Positions 44,977 to 54,183 of a stretch of 64,000 bases of DNA are shown one piece after another; position 1 is the first letter of the stretch, and each line of letters opens with the position of its first letter. The DNA comes from Runella rosea (GTDB taxonomy: Bacteria > Bacteroidota > Bacteroidia > Cytophagales > Spirosomataceae), in the NCBI RefSeq assembly GCF_003325355.1, contig NZ_CP030850.1, positions 3,596,001 through 3,660,000 of the forward strand, in the 5' to 3' direction. A program made the translations under genes and the position numbers. The notes below the pieces were generated by a model. It was given only the letters and a program-made list of their open reading frames with translations. It was not told the DNA's origin and searched no databases.

Positions 44977-46296
44977 ATGAACCGCAGAAAATTCTTAGAA
45001 CAGAGCACACAGCTTTCGATAGCGGCGGGCGCCTTTGTACAAAGCCCTGAAACCCGTGCAAAGAACCATGTGCGTAAGTCGGCCAATGAAAAAATCGTTA
45101 TCGGCGTCATCGGTTGCAATAATATGGGAAACGGAATCATGAATCACGCCCTCAACCAACCAAATGTGGAATGCGCAGCAATTTGTGATATTGATACCAA
45201 CATTGGCAATAAACGCGCCGATGAAGTAATGCGTAAGCAGGGAAAGCGGCCCCAGCTGTACGGAGATTTTAGAAAATTGTTAGAAAACAAAGACATCGAC
45301 GCGGTCATTATCGCTACGCCCGACCATTGGCATTGCCTCCCTATGGTTGAAGCTTGTCGGGCGGGCAAAGATGTGTACGTAGAAAAACCATTGGCCAATT
45401 CAATCGGCGAATGTAACGTAATGGTAAAAGCAGCGCGCCACTACAATCGCGTGGTACAGGTCGGACAACAACAACGCAGCGGAGAACATTGGCAAAGTGC
45501 GATGCAATTTATCCATTCGGGCAGCATCGGCACGCTGCGAAAAGTACACAGTTGGGCCAATTTCAACTATGCAATTGGCTCTCGAATCGTGCCCGACGAA
45601 CCCGTCCCCGCCCATATTGACTTTAATCAGTGGCTGGGGCCTGCACCGCTGCGCACCTACAACCGAACCCGACACCACGGTTCATGGCGGTTTTTCTGGG
45701 ATTACGGCGGTGGTCTCATGACCGATTGGGGCGCCCACCTGTTGGACATTGCGCTGTGGGCCAAAAACATCAAAACGCCGCCGCTGTCGGTTGCGGCTTC
45801 GGGCGGCAATTTTTATTCGCCAGACTTTGCCCATGAAGCATTTGACACCTTGAGTGTGATGTACCAACTTCCCGATTATACCATTTCATGGGAACAAACC
45901 GCCGGCACCCAAAACGGCCCATACGGACGCTCCTACGGGTTGGCTTTTGTCGGCAATGACGCCACGCTCGTAATAGACCGGGGGGGTTGGGAGTTGTTCC
46001 CAGAAATTGACAAGGGAGGATATAAAGTACCCGCAATTCCCAAACGAAGTGGCAAAGAAACGCACGAAGAGCACGTAAAAAACTGGCTAGAATGCATCAG
46101 AACCCGCAAAGAGACGAATTGCCCCATCGAAAACGGCCGCCTGGTTGCCTTGTATGCCCACGCTGGCAATATCGCATTACGCACCAATTCGCGCTTGGAA
46201 TGGAATGAAGCGGCACAATCGTTCGGTAAAAATGAAGCCGCCAATGCCCTCATTACCCCCACTTATCGTGCCCCCTGGGAATTCCCAAAAATATAG
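44977..46296 (+). CDS. Tat-exported Gfo/Idh/MocA-family oxidoreductase
   Basis: A 439-residue NAD(P)-binding oxidoreductase. The leader MNRRKFLEQSTQLSIAAGAF carries RRKFL, a good twin-arginine motif, so export with bound cofactor is expected. The Rossmann fold starts at VIGVIGCNNMG near residue 42, with ATPDHWH near 111 and the family's YVEKPLAN near 132. The C-terminal alpha/beta domain follows (HHGSWRFFWDYGGGLMTDWG, WGAHLLDIALW). Related exported proteins include GH109-type glycoside hydrolases; those use the same fold and cannot be excluded. It is followed 95 bp later by another Tat protein. Confidence 0.88.
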   Translation: MNRRKFLEQSTQLSIAAGAFVQSPETRAKNHVRKSANEKIVIGVIGCNNMGNGIMNHALNQPNVECAAICDIDTNIGNKRADEVMRKQGKRPQLYGDFRKLLENKDIDAVIIATPDHWHCLPMVEACRAGKDVYVEKPLANSIGECNVMVKAARHYNRVVQVGQQQRSGEHWQSAMQFIHSGSIGTLRKVHSWANFNYAIGSRIVPDEPVPAHIDFNQWLGPAPLRTYNRTRHHGSWRFFWDYGGGLMTDWGAHLLDIALWAKNIKTPPLSVAASGGNFYSPDFAHEAFDTLSVMYQLPDYTISWEQTAGTQNGPYGRSYGLAFVGNDATLVIDRGGWELFPEIDKGGYKVPAIPKRSGKETHEEHVKNWLECIRTRKETNCPIENGRLVALYAHAGNIALRTNSRLEWNEAAQSFGKNEAANALITPTYRAPWEFPKI

Positions 46297-46391
46297 ACTG
46301 TATTTTAATTCGTTCATTACAAAGCGTATATCCATAAAGAAGTAAAAAAGGCAGTCTCTGACCTTTTTGCTAAAAAAGCACATTCTAAACC

Positions 46392-47453
46392 ATGAACCTT
46401 TCCACCTCCCGTCGCGATTTTGTCAAAACTGCCGCTACCACGTTGCTGGCACCCTCCATCATCACTTCGGTGAACGCCCAACCAGCCGACGGCATCATCG
46501 GCCACGGGTCACACCGCTATAAAATCAATGCTGATTGGGGTAAATTAGACTCCTCGAAGTTTCCCGTCAAAAACTGCCATGAAATGGTCATGGACAGCAA
46601 GGGGCGGCTTATTATGGTAACAGACGAAACCAAAAATAACATTTTGGTCTACGACCGTTCTGGTAAACTCCTCGACAGTTGGGGGCATGAATACCCTGGC
46701 GGACACGGCCTTACGCTCTGGAATGCCAACGGCGAAGAGTTTTTGTTTATCTGTGACCCCAACTCAAACCGCGTTACCAAAACCGACATTAACGGAAAAG
46801 TAATTTTCACCATTGAGCACCCGTCTAAAGTTGGCGCTTACAAGCCCGAAGAGAAATTCCTGCCTACCGAAACTACGGTTGGCCCCAACGGTGACATTTA
46901 TGTAGCCGACGGCTATGGTTCACAGTGGATTTTACAATATAGCGCCAAGGGAGAATTTATCCGTAAATTCGGCGGCCCTGGCGACGGCGACGACCAATTT
47001 GCTACTGCCCACGGTATCACAGTAGATTACCGCAATAAAGCAAACCCCACGTTGCTCATCACCTCACGGGTGCATAATTCTTTCAAACGTTTCACGTTGG
47101 ACGGCAAATATTTATCTACCATTTTCCTACCCGGCGCATTTGTTTGTCGCCCCGTGATTCACGGAGACCATTTGTTTGCGGGCGTTTGCTGGTCGCGTTT
47201 GCGCTACATGAACCAAACCAACAACTCTGGTTTCGTCACTATTTTGGACAAAAATGACAAAGTAGTTTCCAACCCTGGCGGCACCAAACCTGAATACCGA
47301 GACGGAAAGCTCCAAATGATGGTTCAGGATGCCGCTGCAGTAGGTGGTATATTAATGCACTGCCACGATGTATGCGTAGACAACGACGAAAACATCTACA
47401 TCTGCCAATGGAACGCCAAACAAACGTATCCAGTCAAATTGTCAAGAGTATAA
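46392..47453 (+). CDS. Tat-exported NHL/six-blade-propeller protein
   Basis: A 353-residue protein with leader MNLSTSRRDFVKTAATTLLA (SRRDF twin-arginine motif). The rest reads as an NHL-like propeller: MVMDSKGRLIMVTDE, ILVYDRSGKLLDSWG, TVGPNGDIYVADGYGSQWIL, FIRKFGGPGDGDDQFATAHG and CVDNDENIYICQWN. Such domains occur in peptidylglycine-lyase-like and streptogramin-lyase-like proteins, but no active site is identified. It probably works in the periplasm with the oxidoreductase at 44977, a pairing inferred from order, spacing and shared export route. Confidence 0.8.
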   Translation: MNLSTSRRDFVKTAATTLLAPSIITSVNAQPADGIIGHGSHRYKINADWGKLDSSKFPVKNCHEMVMDSKGRLIMVTDETKNNILVYDRSGKLLDSWGHEYPGGHGLTLWNANGEEFLFICDPNSNRVTKTDINGKVIFTIEHPSKVGAYKPEEKFLPTETTVGPNGDIYVADGYGSQWILQYSAKGEFIRKFGGPGDGDDQFATAHGITVDYRNKANPTLLITSRVHNSFKRFTLDGKYLSTIFLPGAFVCRPVIHGDHLFAGVCWSRLRYMNQTNNSGFVTILDKNDKVVSNPGGTKPEYRDGKLQMMVQDAAAVGGILMHCHDVCVDNDENIYICQWNAKQTYPVKLSRV

Positions 47454-47628
47454 TTTTAGTTTTATAATCTGAATAACAGCGTATGGACCGTGGATAATTC
47501 TGCGGTCCATTTTCTATTTTAAAAGAGCGGTCGGCAATTTTGGGGAAATAGTTCTACACCAAGAGGGATAGCATGATATTTTTACATTAATTTTCGGGAA
47601 TTTTTATTCTCACCGAACGTATAAAAAC

Positions 47629-48390
47629 ATGCCTGCTATGAAATTTTTGCTTACCGCATTTTTGATGGGTCTTTCTATCATCGTGCAAGCCCAATGCCGT
47701 CCCGCTACCGCCGCTGAAAATGCCGCCTACGAACGGGTAGTCAAAGAACTTCAACGCCAATTTACCACCGTCACTCCCAACGGAAGCTGGCGGGTTTTTG
47801 ACGAAAAACATTCCATAGGAAACTTGGAAGTAACCTCAGAATGGGGCGGATTTACCCACCTTTGCACCGACCGTTACGACCTCATCATGGAAAACAGCGA
47901 GCTAGCCGTGGTTCGGAAAGCGGAATTGGATACCGTCAAAGCCGCACCCACCGTACCTACTTCTCTATACGTACACCGCGATACGATGTACAAAGAAAAT
48001 CCTAACGCCATTGTGCAACGCGCCAGAGATACCTACTCCGTGAGTGTTGAAATGAACCTTGGCAACTATCGCCTACAACACCTCGAAAGTGCCCGAATTG
48101 TCGAAAATACCCAAGCCATTTCAGTACCCAACAGCCCTGTGGCGCTTGAAGTACGCCTCAAGCCCGATTTGCAGGGGGCAATCGGCCGCCAAGAAACCGT
48201 TATTTTGTTGGGTGGATGGAATCCCCAACTCCTCAAAAATGGACAGGATACGCGCTATCAACCCAAATTTAAAAAAGGCGGCAAACTGGTAGAAAATATA
48301 GTAGTCACAATTACGGCACCCGTCGACATCGCCCGTCAGATAGTTGCAAAAATCGACTGGAAAGCGATTGATGGGGTTTTGTTGAAATAA
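47629..48390 (+). CDS. secreted hypothetical protein
   Basis: A 253-residue protein with a signal peptide beginning at either ATG (47629 or 47638): FLLTAFLMGLSIIVQAQ, then CRPATAAENAAYERVV. Mature residues show no recognised domain. Motifs such as GSWRVFDEKHSIGNLEVTSE and the C-terminal VVTITAPVDIARQIVAKIDW look like a mixed alpha/beta periplasmic protein. The stop is 1 bp from the convergent KAS III stop at 48392. No function assigned. Confidence 0.7.
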   Translation: MPAMKFLLTAFLMGLSIIVQAQCRPATAAENAAYERVVKELQRQFTTVTPNGSWRVFDEKHSIGNLEVTSEWGGFTHLCTDRYDLIMENSELAVVRKAELDTVKAAPTVPTSLYVHRDTMYKENPNAIVQRARDTYSVSVEMNLGNYRLQHLESARIVENTQAISVPNSPVALEVRLKPDLQGAIGRQETVILLGGWNPQLLKNGQDTRYQPKFKKGGKLVENIVVTITAPVDIARQIVAKIDWKAIDGVLLK

Positions 48391-48391
48391 C

Positions 48392-49372
48392 TCAAAACAG
48401 AAGCGTCAAAGCACCCAGCGACAGCCCCGCCGCACTGCCGATAAGCAGGATTTTTTGGTCCGACAAATCTTTTTTTTGTTGGACCAAATCGCACAATCCC
48501 AAGGGAATAGAAGCCGAAATACAGTTGCCATAATGGGCCAATGTATTTATTAACTGATGCTCATTCAAGTGGTATTGTTTGGCAAAAATCTCGTTTCCAA
48601 ACCGGCTCGTTTGGTGCGGAATGACGTAGTCGTATGCTGTCAAGGCCAGTCCCGAAAGCTGCTCATATTGGGCTAGAAACGGCTTCAATTCCTGTAAAGT
48701 GAGCGAAATAAGGCGTTTCCCATCCATTCTGAAATAAAATGATTCTTCGGGTGTATCCGCTGCCATACCACGATTTACGCTTCCACCCGTGGGGATCCAA
48801 GCCAAATCAGCACCTTCAGGATTGTTGATAAAGTAGGGACAAACGGGCTCATAACCTTCATTGCTTTGGCTCAAAATAACCGCCACCGCAGCGTCGCCCA
48901 ACAATCCATACGTTTTGGGATCTTGGGGATTCAGCGCCCGCGAAGCCAGCTCGGCAGATACGATAGCAATGGTGCGCACCGCCCGGCGTTGGAAATACAA
49001 ATGTGCAATATCAAGCGCATTCAAAAAACTCAAGCACGTGGAATCCACGTCAAAACAAGGAAATTTGGCCGTAGTCCCCAACGCTTTTTTGATACGCCCT
49101 GCATTGTGCGGAATGGGGTAATCGTAGGAGGCCCCCGCGTAAATCAAAAAATCTAGGGTATCGGCAGAAAGGCCCGCAGCAGTCAGGGCCTTCTGTAAGG
49201 CCGTAGCCGCCATCGAAGCCACAGTTTCATCGACCGCCGCCCAGTGCCTCGTTTTTACGCCTGCATTTTTTTCAATCCAACCCGCAGAAAGACCCAGTTG
49301 TTCCTCCAATTGCGCACTTTCAATGGCAACTCCAGGCAGGTATTTCTCAATGGCTTGAATCTGAATTTTCAT
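48392..49372 (-). CDS. 3-oxoacyl-ACP synthase III-like (OleA-like) condensing enzyme
   Basis: A 326-residue thiolase-fold enzyme with the KAS III triad Cys113 (DSTCLS), His253 (IPHQTSR) and Asn283 (HYGNCIS). KAS III enzymes join an acyl-CoA to malonyl-ACP; the related OleA joins two acyl-CoAs to a beta-keto acid. The gene overlaps the upstream adenylate-forming gene by ATGA (49369-49372), so translation is coupled, and it closes a four-gene cluster starting at 52550. Because housekeeping FabH is not normally found with a ligase, lactonase-like protein and reductase, I favour a secondary-lipid role. That role is inference. Confidence 0.9.
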   Translation of the reverse strand: MKIQIQAIEKYLPGVAIESAQLEEQLGLSAGWIEKNAGVKTRHWAAVDETVASMAATALQKALTAAGLSADTLDFLIYAGASYDYPIPHNAGRIKKALGTTAKFPCFDVDSTCLSFLNALDIAHLYFQRRAVRTIAIVSAELASRALNPQDPKTYGLLGDAAVAVILSQSNEGYEPVCPYFINNPEGADLAWIPTGGSVNRGMAADTPEESFYFRMDGKRLISLTLQELKPFLAQYEQLSGLALTAYDYVIPHQTSRFGNEIFAKQYHLNEHQLINTLAHYGNCISASIPLGLCDLVQQKKDLSDQKILLIGSAAGLSLGALTLLF

Positions 49373-50667
49373 AGAATCTTTTTAAACGTACGCACCACAC
49401 GACGATGTTTCGCGCCTTTTTCACTTACTTTCTCTTCGGTAAAAACAACCACAGTATTTTTTATACCCTGTCCTTCCAACACCTCCAAAATAGCAGTTTC
49501 TATTAACTGGCCGACGATTGCTTTACTTTTCGGTTCAGTTTCTACCGCAACTTCGAGCCTGTTTTCGGTCACTTGCCTAATGCTGTAATGACTAAAATCA
49601 TCGGTAGCGCGGGCAATTTTTCGCACTAAGGTATCGGAGAATATCGAAATTGTTTTTCCGTCTTGCTCAAAAAGAAGCACATCATCCGTTCGACCTTCAA
49701 TGCGCTCAATGCCCATCATCGCCGACCCGCAAGGGCAAGGCGTAGTACGTTCCACTAGAACATCCGTCATTTCGTACCGAATAATGGGCTGCGAAGTACG
49801 CGTAAAATCCGTTACGACGGGAATAAACCGATGTTTGCTCACGTATTTTTTTTCAAAAATGGCTACATCTTCGTTGAGGTGCATCGTTCCATACGCACAA
49901 CTCACCCCCAAAAAACCTTCGGTGCATTGATACACTTCGGTAATTTTAACGCCAAATACACGCTCAATCACCGTGCGGTCGTCATCATGCAGTACTTCGG
50001 CAAACGAAATGATTTGTTGAGGCCTAATGCTGAGATTCCCAATCTGCTGCGCCTCCGCCAAATACCGTAAAAGAGAAGGTTGAGCGGCAACAATATCGGG
50101 CTTTAGGAGGTCTAGTTCGGCAACCAGTTCTTCGGTCTTTCTAAAAATATCAAAGAAGTGAAACGCCAGCACCGAAGATTGAACCGAGCTGTACAAATTA
50201 CTGTTGGCCCGCAGGAAAAACGCCACTTTTTGCCGCTTAAAAATTGACCATTTCACCACGCGGTGGAGCACCATCGCCACCCACTGCGCCCGCTCTTTAG
50301 TGGAAGCCAGAAACAGTCCTCGCTTCCCGCTTGTTCCCGTCGACAACCCTACCGTAATACCGTTGAGCTCTGACGCAAAGTCGCGGGTTTCTTCGGCCTG
50401 AAGTGCGATCTTCATTGCTTCTTCTTTGCGTATTGCTACGGTGTTTATTTCATCAAAATGTTCCATAAACAACGCCTTATGCATCAGCGGAATTTGGTCT
50501 AACGGAACGTTTAAATAGGATCGATAAAAAGTTGATTTAGGTAGAATAGTTCGGGCAAAACGATGCCAACGCCGTTGTTGAAAATGTTCTATCTGCGCCC
50601 GATTTCTGAACAAGTCGCGCAGTTTGATTCTTACTAAAAAATAAATAATTTGAAGTTTGAAAAACAT
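49369..50667 (-). CDS. adenylate-forming enzyme related to F390 synthetase/phenylacetate-CoA ligase
   Basis: I start at ATG 50667; the frame to 50679 begins with TTG. About 432 residues. The ATP-binding P-loop is GLSTGTSGKRGLF near residue 110-122 and the adenine-binding A5-like motif is YQCTEGFLGVSC near 235. CPCGSAMMGIERIEGRTDD near 310 matches the PaaK/CoF-synthetase branch. The enzyme should activate a carboxylate with ATP. In olefin or beta-lactone clusters this position is taken by OleC, which uses AMP activation to close a beta-lactone from a beta-hydroxy acid. Whether this enzyme does so is untested. Confidence 0.85.
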   Translation of the reverse strand: MFFKLQIIYFLVRIKLRDLFRNRAQIEHFQQRRWHRFARTILPKSTFYRSYLNVPLDQIPLMHKALFMEHFDEINTVAIRKEEAMKIALQAEETRDFASELNGITVGLSTGTSGKRGLFLASTKERAQWVAMVLHRVVKWSIFKRQKVAFFLRANSNLYSSVQSSVLAFHFFDIFRKTEELVAELDLLKPDIVAAQPSLLRYLAEAQQIGNLSIRPQQIISFAEVLHDDDRTVIERVFGVKITEVYQCTEGFLGVSCAYGTMHLNEDVAIFEKKYVSKHRFIPVVTDFTRTSQPIIRYEMTDVLVERTTPCPCGSAMMGIERIEGRTDDVLLFEQDGKTISIFSDTLVRKIARATDDFSHYSIRQVTENRLEVAVETEPKSKAIVGQLIETAILEVLEGQGIKNTVVVFTEEKVSEKGAKHRRVVRTFKKIL

Positions 50668-50706
50668 AGGTGTCAACAAAACAGCCTTAGCAAGGCTCGA
50701 AAGTTT

Positions 50707-51576
50707 TCAAGGATGGAATGACGTAATATAATTCAGCGTTTCGGGGCAATGCGTAAAAAGTAGCCGATGCATGGGGAATACTTGCTGATAGTTACGCAGG
50801 GCCGAAAACGTAGTTTTATAAGCCGCCCAATCGTCAAAAAATAATTTTACGGTAGGGCTTGGTAAAATGCCCGCTTCCAGAGTACTCTTGCGCCACGCGG
50901 CATCTGTGGCAAAAAATAACGTATGGTCAGCCGTGTGAATACGGATACCCAACTGCCCACGCGCATGTCCCGGGAGCTGCGCCAATTCAACCGACCCATC
51001 CCCAAACAAATCCTGAAATTGAAGACTAGACGGCCCGTCGAGATTTTGCATTAGGGCTTTATCTGCCACTACCGAATCCTCCGTTATCACCCGAGCTCTT
51101 TCTCTCAAATCAGTCGGGATCAGGGTCTTTACAATCCCATGTCTGACAGCTCCAAACCCCTTCACCGACAACACTTGTTCCATAGCAGCCGAATGACAGA
51201 TAACGGGTATTTTCGGAAAATCTAACATTCCCGCCACGTGGTCGGCGTGAAAATGTGAGATAATCATTCCGCTCAAATCCGAAGGTTTAATGCCCGCCTG
51301 CGCCAATTGCGCCATTGCCGTTTCTTCCTTTTGAATAAAAGCTGGGGTAGCCCAGCCGTAAAATTTATCGGGAAAATGCCGCGTTGCTTCCAGAAATCGG
51401 GGAGAATATCCCGTATCAAATACATAAAGTCCGTGACGTGGGTGGTCAATCAACAACCAAACAGCATAAAAAAGGGCCTTCCCCCGACCGTTTTTAGGGT
51501 CCACAATCCAATCATGGGCGGTGCAATACCCCGACGCAAAAAGGCGATAACTTACGGTTGTTGGGTTCGATACCAT
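50707..51576 (-). CDS. metallo-beta-lactamase-fold hydrolase, lactonase-like
   Basis: A 289-residue MBL-fold protein with the zinc signature SHFHADHVAG near residue 108-117, a further His in LPGHARGQLG and the Asp in FFATDAAW. The overall layout (YVFDTGYSPRF at the N-terminus, C-terminal YQQVFPMHRLLFTHCPE) is like the N-acyl homoserine lactonase branch. It begins inside the upstream reductase gene (25-bp overlap, 51552-51576), so the two are translationally linked. A lactone substrate is plausible; quorum quenching is unlikely given the neighbours. Confidence 0.87.
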   Translation of the reverse strand: MVSNPTTVSYRLFASGYCTAHDWIVDPKNGRGKALFYAVWLLIDHPRHGLYVFDTGYSPRFLEATRHFPDKFYGWATPAFIQKEETAMAQLAQAGIKPSDLSGMIISHFHADHVAGMLDFPKIPVICHSAAMEQVLSVKGFGAVRHGIVKTLIPTDLRERARVITEDSVVADKALMQNLDGPSSLQFQDLFGDGSVELAQLPGHARGQLGIRIHTADHTLFFATDAAWRKSTLEAGILPSPTVKLFFDDWAAYKTTFSALRNYQQVFPMHRLLFTHCPETLNYITSFHP

Positions 51577-52550
51577 TCAATAAACTCGACAATTCCTTCC
51601 CGAGTGGTTTGTACAGGGTGATAATTCAACAAGGTTTGTGCTTTGGAAATATCCATCGTCAGCGATTTAGCCAGTACTCCAATGCCATACCGCGTCAGCG
51701 TGGGTTCAGGGCCTCTGGTGAGTTGGGCTTTCAGCTCCATCAATCGAGCCGCCGCGTCGGCTATTGCCAAAGGTACTCGTTTTGTTACGGGCGTCAGGCC
51801 GAGCTCTTTGAGTAAGAAATTGATTTCTTCCCACAAATTGACTGGCTCCCCATTCGTGATGTTATAGGCTTGACCAAATGCCTCCACAGGAGCTTTAAAC
51901 GCACAATTCACGGCCTCAATGACGTTGCGGGCCGTGGTCAAATCGACCATATTTTGACCATTACCAATGATTTTTAGGCGACCGCTTTCGTAGGCTTTCA
52001 ATAATCTAGGAAAGATAACAGTATCTTCTGCGCCAATGATGGCACGCGGACGCAGGGCAATGGTTTGAAAAAAAGTAGAATATTGACTTAACACTTCCTG
52101 CTCCGCCTCCCATTTGGTAGCGGCGTATTCATTGACCATTTTAGTAGGTAATGGGTCGCTTTCCGAAACATTAAATCGGTGTCGAGCGTTGAAATAGATG
52201 CTCGGGGTAGAGATGAATACAAACTTTTTAACACCCGTTTTTTGGGCGGCTTTCAATAGGTTTTGGGTAGCAATGACGTTGGCTTTTACAAATTCTTCGC
52301 GCTTGCCCCACGGCGCCGACAACGCCGCACAATGCACAACCGCATCGGCTTCAGCGAGCAGAGTTTCACAAAAATCAACGCTTAATAAATCTCCCGCCTC
52401 ATAACAACACCCCTCTCGCTCAAATTCTGCTATCCGCTCGGTACGTCGGCCCGTTCCCACCACTATTTGCGCCATCTTCCGATGCGTAAGGTGTTTTAAC
52501 AAACGCCCGCCTAAAAAACCTGATGCTCCAGTGATAACGATTTTTTGCAT
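51552..52550 (-). CDS. NAD-dependent epimerase/3-beta-HSD-like reductase (OleD-like)
   Basis: A 332-residue extended short-chain dehydrogenase. The nucleotide motif GASGFLGGRLLKHL is at the N-terminus, VVHCAALSAPWG near residue 72, FVFISTPSIYF near 110, and the active site YAATKWEAE carries Tyr-x3-Lys near 143. The 3-beta-hydroxysteroid dehydrogenase group to which OleD belongs has this layout. It would reduce a beta-keto acid made by the condensing enzyme at 48392. It is the first gene of the four-gene cluster; the esterase gene upstream is 52 bp away and may be in the same transcript. Confidence 0.87.
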   Translation of the reverse strand: MQKIVITGASGFLGGRLLKHLTHRKMAQIVVGTGRRTERIAEFEREGCCYEAGDLLSVDFCETLLAEADAVVHCAALSAPWGKREEFVKANVIATQNLLKAAQKTGVKKFVFISTPSIYFNARHRFNVSESDPLPTKMVNEYAATKWEAEQEVLSQYSTFFQTIALRPRAIIGAEDTVIFPRLLKAYESGRLKIIGNGQNMVDLTTARNVIEAVNCAFKAPVEAFGQAYNITNGEPVNLWEEINFLLKELGLTPVTKRVPLAIADAAARLMELKAQLTRGPEPTLTRYGIGVLAKSLTMDISKAQTLLNYHPVQTTREGIVEFIEWYRTQQP

Positions 52551-52602
52551 TCACGAAGCTAAATCTTAAAAATCGAATATGCTAGATTTTGGAAACACTC
52601 CA

Positions 52603-53700
52603 TCAGCGGGTTTCAAAAAAAAGCCACTCAATGGCCTTAGGGAATTCTTTTCCCCATCGGGTTTCGTTATGCTCCCCCTTGGGGTCTACTGAGAGTTTTA
52701 ATTGCAGGCGCTCAGGCGACCATCCTTGTCGCTCTACGGCCTCTTTAAGTCGTTCTGTGCTTTGAATCATGTACCGCCCTTCTTTACCTCCTGCGTATAC
52801 ATATATCTTCGTTTCCATTGGATTGAAAAACTCAATAGCGTCGAAATATATTTTTTCAGAAACCCACAAAGAGGGTGAAAAAATCATTAAACGACCCAAA
52901 ACTTCGGGGTACATCAAACCCGCATAGATACTTATCAGTCCACCCATTGAGCTTCCCCCGACGCCCGTATGCTGGCGCTCCGGACGGGTCCGGTAGTGTT
53001 TGTCAATGTACGGTTTTAACGTACGTACGATAAAATTGGCGTATTTTTTTCCAGAGCCCTTCCCAAATTTAGGGTTGGCATAGGGCGCAAATTCGTGCAA
53101 TCGGTCTTCGTCGGCATGGTCTATGGCTACAATAATCACGCTTTCTTTGCCCTGAGCGGCGAGAATAGCCATCTTTTTATCGATTTCCCAATTTCCATAC
53201 ACCGAGCCATCTTCAAACAGGTTTTGACCGTCCTGAAGGTAGACTACAGGATAACATTTTTGGGAAGTATAATAATCGTGGGGAAGTAAAATACGTATGC
53301 GGCGTGTACGTCCCAACTGTGGCATTTCAAATTGTTCTGCAACCGTTTCTACAGTCGGAACAAGGAGTGGGTCAAAAGACCGCCCATCTTTACGCCAGTG
53401 AGGTACAAAATCTTTTTGAGATTTTGTTTTTGCACGAATCCTGCGATTTTGAGGAGTTTCTCCAAAAGAATCAAGCTCTACTTGATCCCATCCTCCACGA
53501 GTGTATTTATATTCGAGTGGTTTATCAAACAAAAAATCAGACGGAAATTGAAATCTATATTTACCCGGCTCTACCTTCTGCATTCTAAATCGCTCAATGT
53601 CGGGAAACCATTCACAAAAATTTCCGGCAATATATACAGGCCGCTCGTCGTCAACGGCAGTCGTCAACTCCAGCGCCAAAGACGCATAACTGTTACTCAT
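52603..53700 (-). CDS. alpha/beta-hydrolase esterase with N-terminal CBM48-like domain
   Basis: ATG 53700 is chosen because a -7 box at 53739-53746 lies downstream of the alternative TTG at 53757. About 365 residues, no signal peptide. Residues about 1-95 look like an early-set/CBM48-type beta-sandwich (PVYIAGNFCEWFPDIERFRM, YRFQFPSDFLF, LEYKYTRGGWD), as in enterochelin-esterase-like proteins. The esterase domain follows (YPVVYLQDGQNLFEDG near 150, nucleophile Ser in GGSSMGGLIS near 243, His in GEHNETRW near the end). Siderophore or other ester hydrolysis is possible; the substrate is unknown. Confidence 0.85.
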   Translation of the reverse strand: MSNSYASLALELTTAVDDERPVYIAGNFCEWFPDIERFRMQKVEPGKYRFQFPSDFLFDKPLEYKYTRGGWDQVELDSFGETPQNRRIRAKTKSQKDFVPHWRKDGRSFDPLLVPTVETVAEQFEMPQLGRTRRIRILLPHDYYTSQKCYPVVYLQDGQNLFEDGSVYGNWEIDKKMAILAAQGKESVIIVAIDHADEDRLHEFAPYANPKFGKGSGKKYANFIVRTLKPYIDKHYRTRPERQHTGVGGSSMGGLISIYAGLMYPEVLGRLMIFSPSLWVSEKIYFDAIEFFNPMETKIYVYAGGKEGRYMIQSTERLKEAVERQGWSPERLQLKLSVDPKGEHNETRWGKEFPKAIEWLFFETR

Positions 53701-53738
53701 CACTTTTCCTTCATAAGTTAGTGTCACCTTAACACTTA

Positions 53739-53746
53739 CAAAGGTA
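53739..53746 (-). promoter_or_regulatory. -7 box of the esterase gene
   Basis: Minus strand reads TACCTTTG, an exact TAnnTTTG match. Predicted start near 53732, about 32 nt before the ATG at 53700. It may also drive the four-gene KAS III cluster downstream. Confidence 0.5.
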
Positions 53747-53796
53747 CTAAGGTTCAACGAAATCTTTAAAAAACTAACAGTTCATTCTGCGGTTTT

Positions 53797-54183
53797 TTAT
53801 TTTTCTGAAGATTGCCGGTACCAGTAACGGATAACTACTTTTTGTAATTCTCTCTTTATGATCAACTCTGCCAAAGGGCGTAGGTTGGACGTCAAACGCT
53901 CAGGAATGTGTTTTTTTAGTTGTTTTTCGGTTAAATCAACCCGATTTAAGACATTTTTCAACGTTCCTCCCTTTCCCAAATGCGCATCCAATGCCCTTAC
54001 GATTGTTTCACACAGTCCTTCAAAAGAGCAATTTACCAAAGACTCGGACGATAAGGGTATTTGTGCCGTCTGAAAATCTTTTGTTATTTGAAGAAGCAAA
54101 TCCCGCAGCAAATCAGGCATATTTAGATACGCTTGAATGGCTTCATTTGTATTGAGAATCAAATCATCCGATGGTTGTTCCAT
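53797..54183 (-). CDS. hypothetical protein, 128 residues
   Basis: A small soluble, helical protein without export signal. It has DAHLGKGGTLKNVLNRVDLT in the middle and a basic C-terminal helix (LIIKRELQKVVIRYWYRQ). Codon use and an uninterrupted frame support a real gene. No family recognised. It lies upstream of the esterase gene on the same strand, but the esterase has its own promoter between them. Confidence 0.55.
   Translation of the reverse strand: MEQPSDDLILNTNEAIQAYLNMPDLLRDLLLQITKDFQTAQIPLSSESLVNCSFEGLCETIVRALDAHLGKGGTLKNVLNRVDLTEKQLKKHIPERLTSNLRPLAELIIKRELQKVVIRYWYRQSSEK

Noticed and set aside
48392-49372. Housekeeping fabH
   Set aside because: The triad fits, but tight coupling to a ligase, MBL hydrolase and reductase, without plsX, rpmF, fabD or acpP nearby, makes a dedicated secondary role more likely. 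I did not assign the symbol.
50707-51576. Quorum-quenching AHL lactonase
   Set aside because: The fold fits, but the gene overlaps a reductase gene in a lipid-type cluster, so signal degradation is not the simplest reading.
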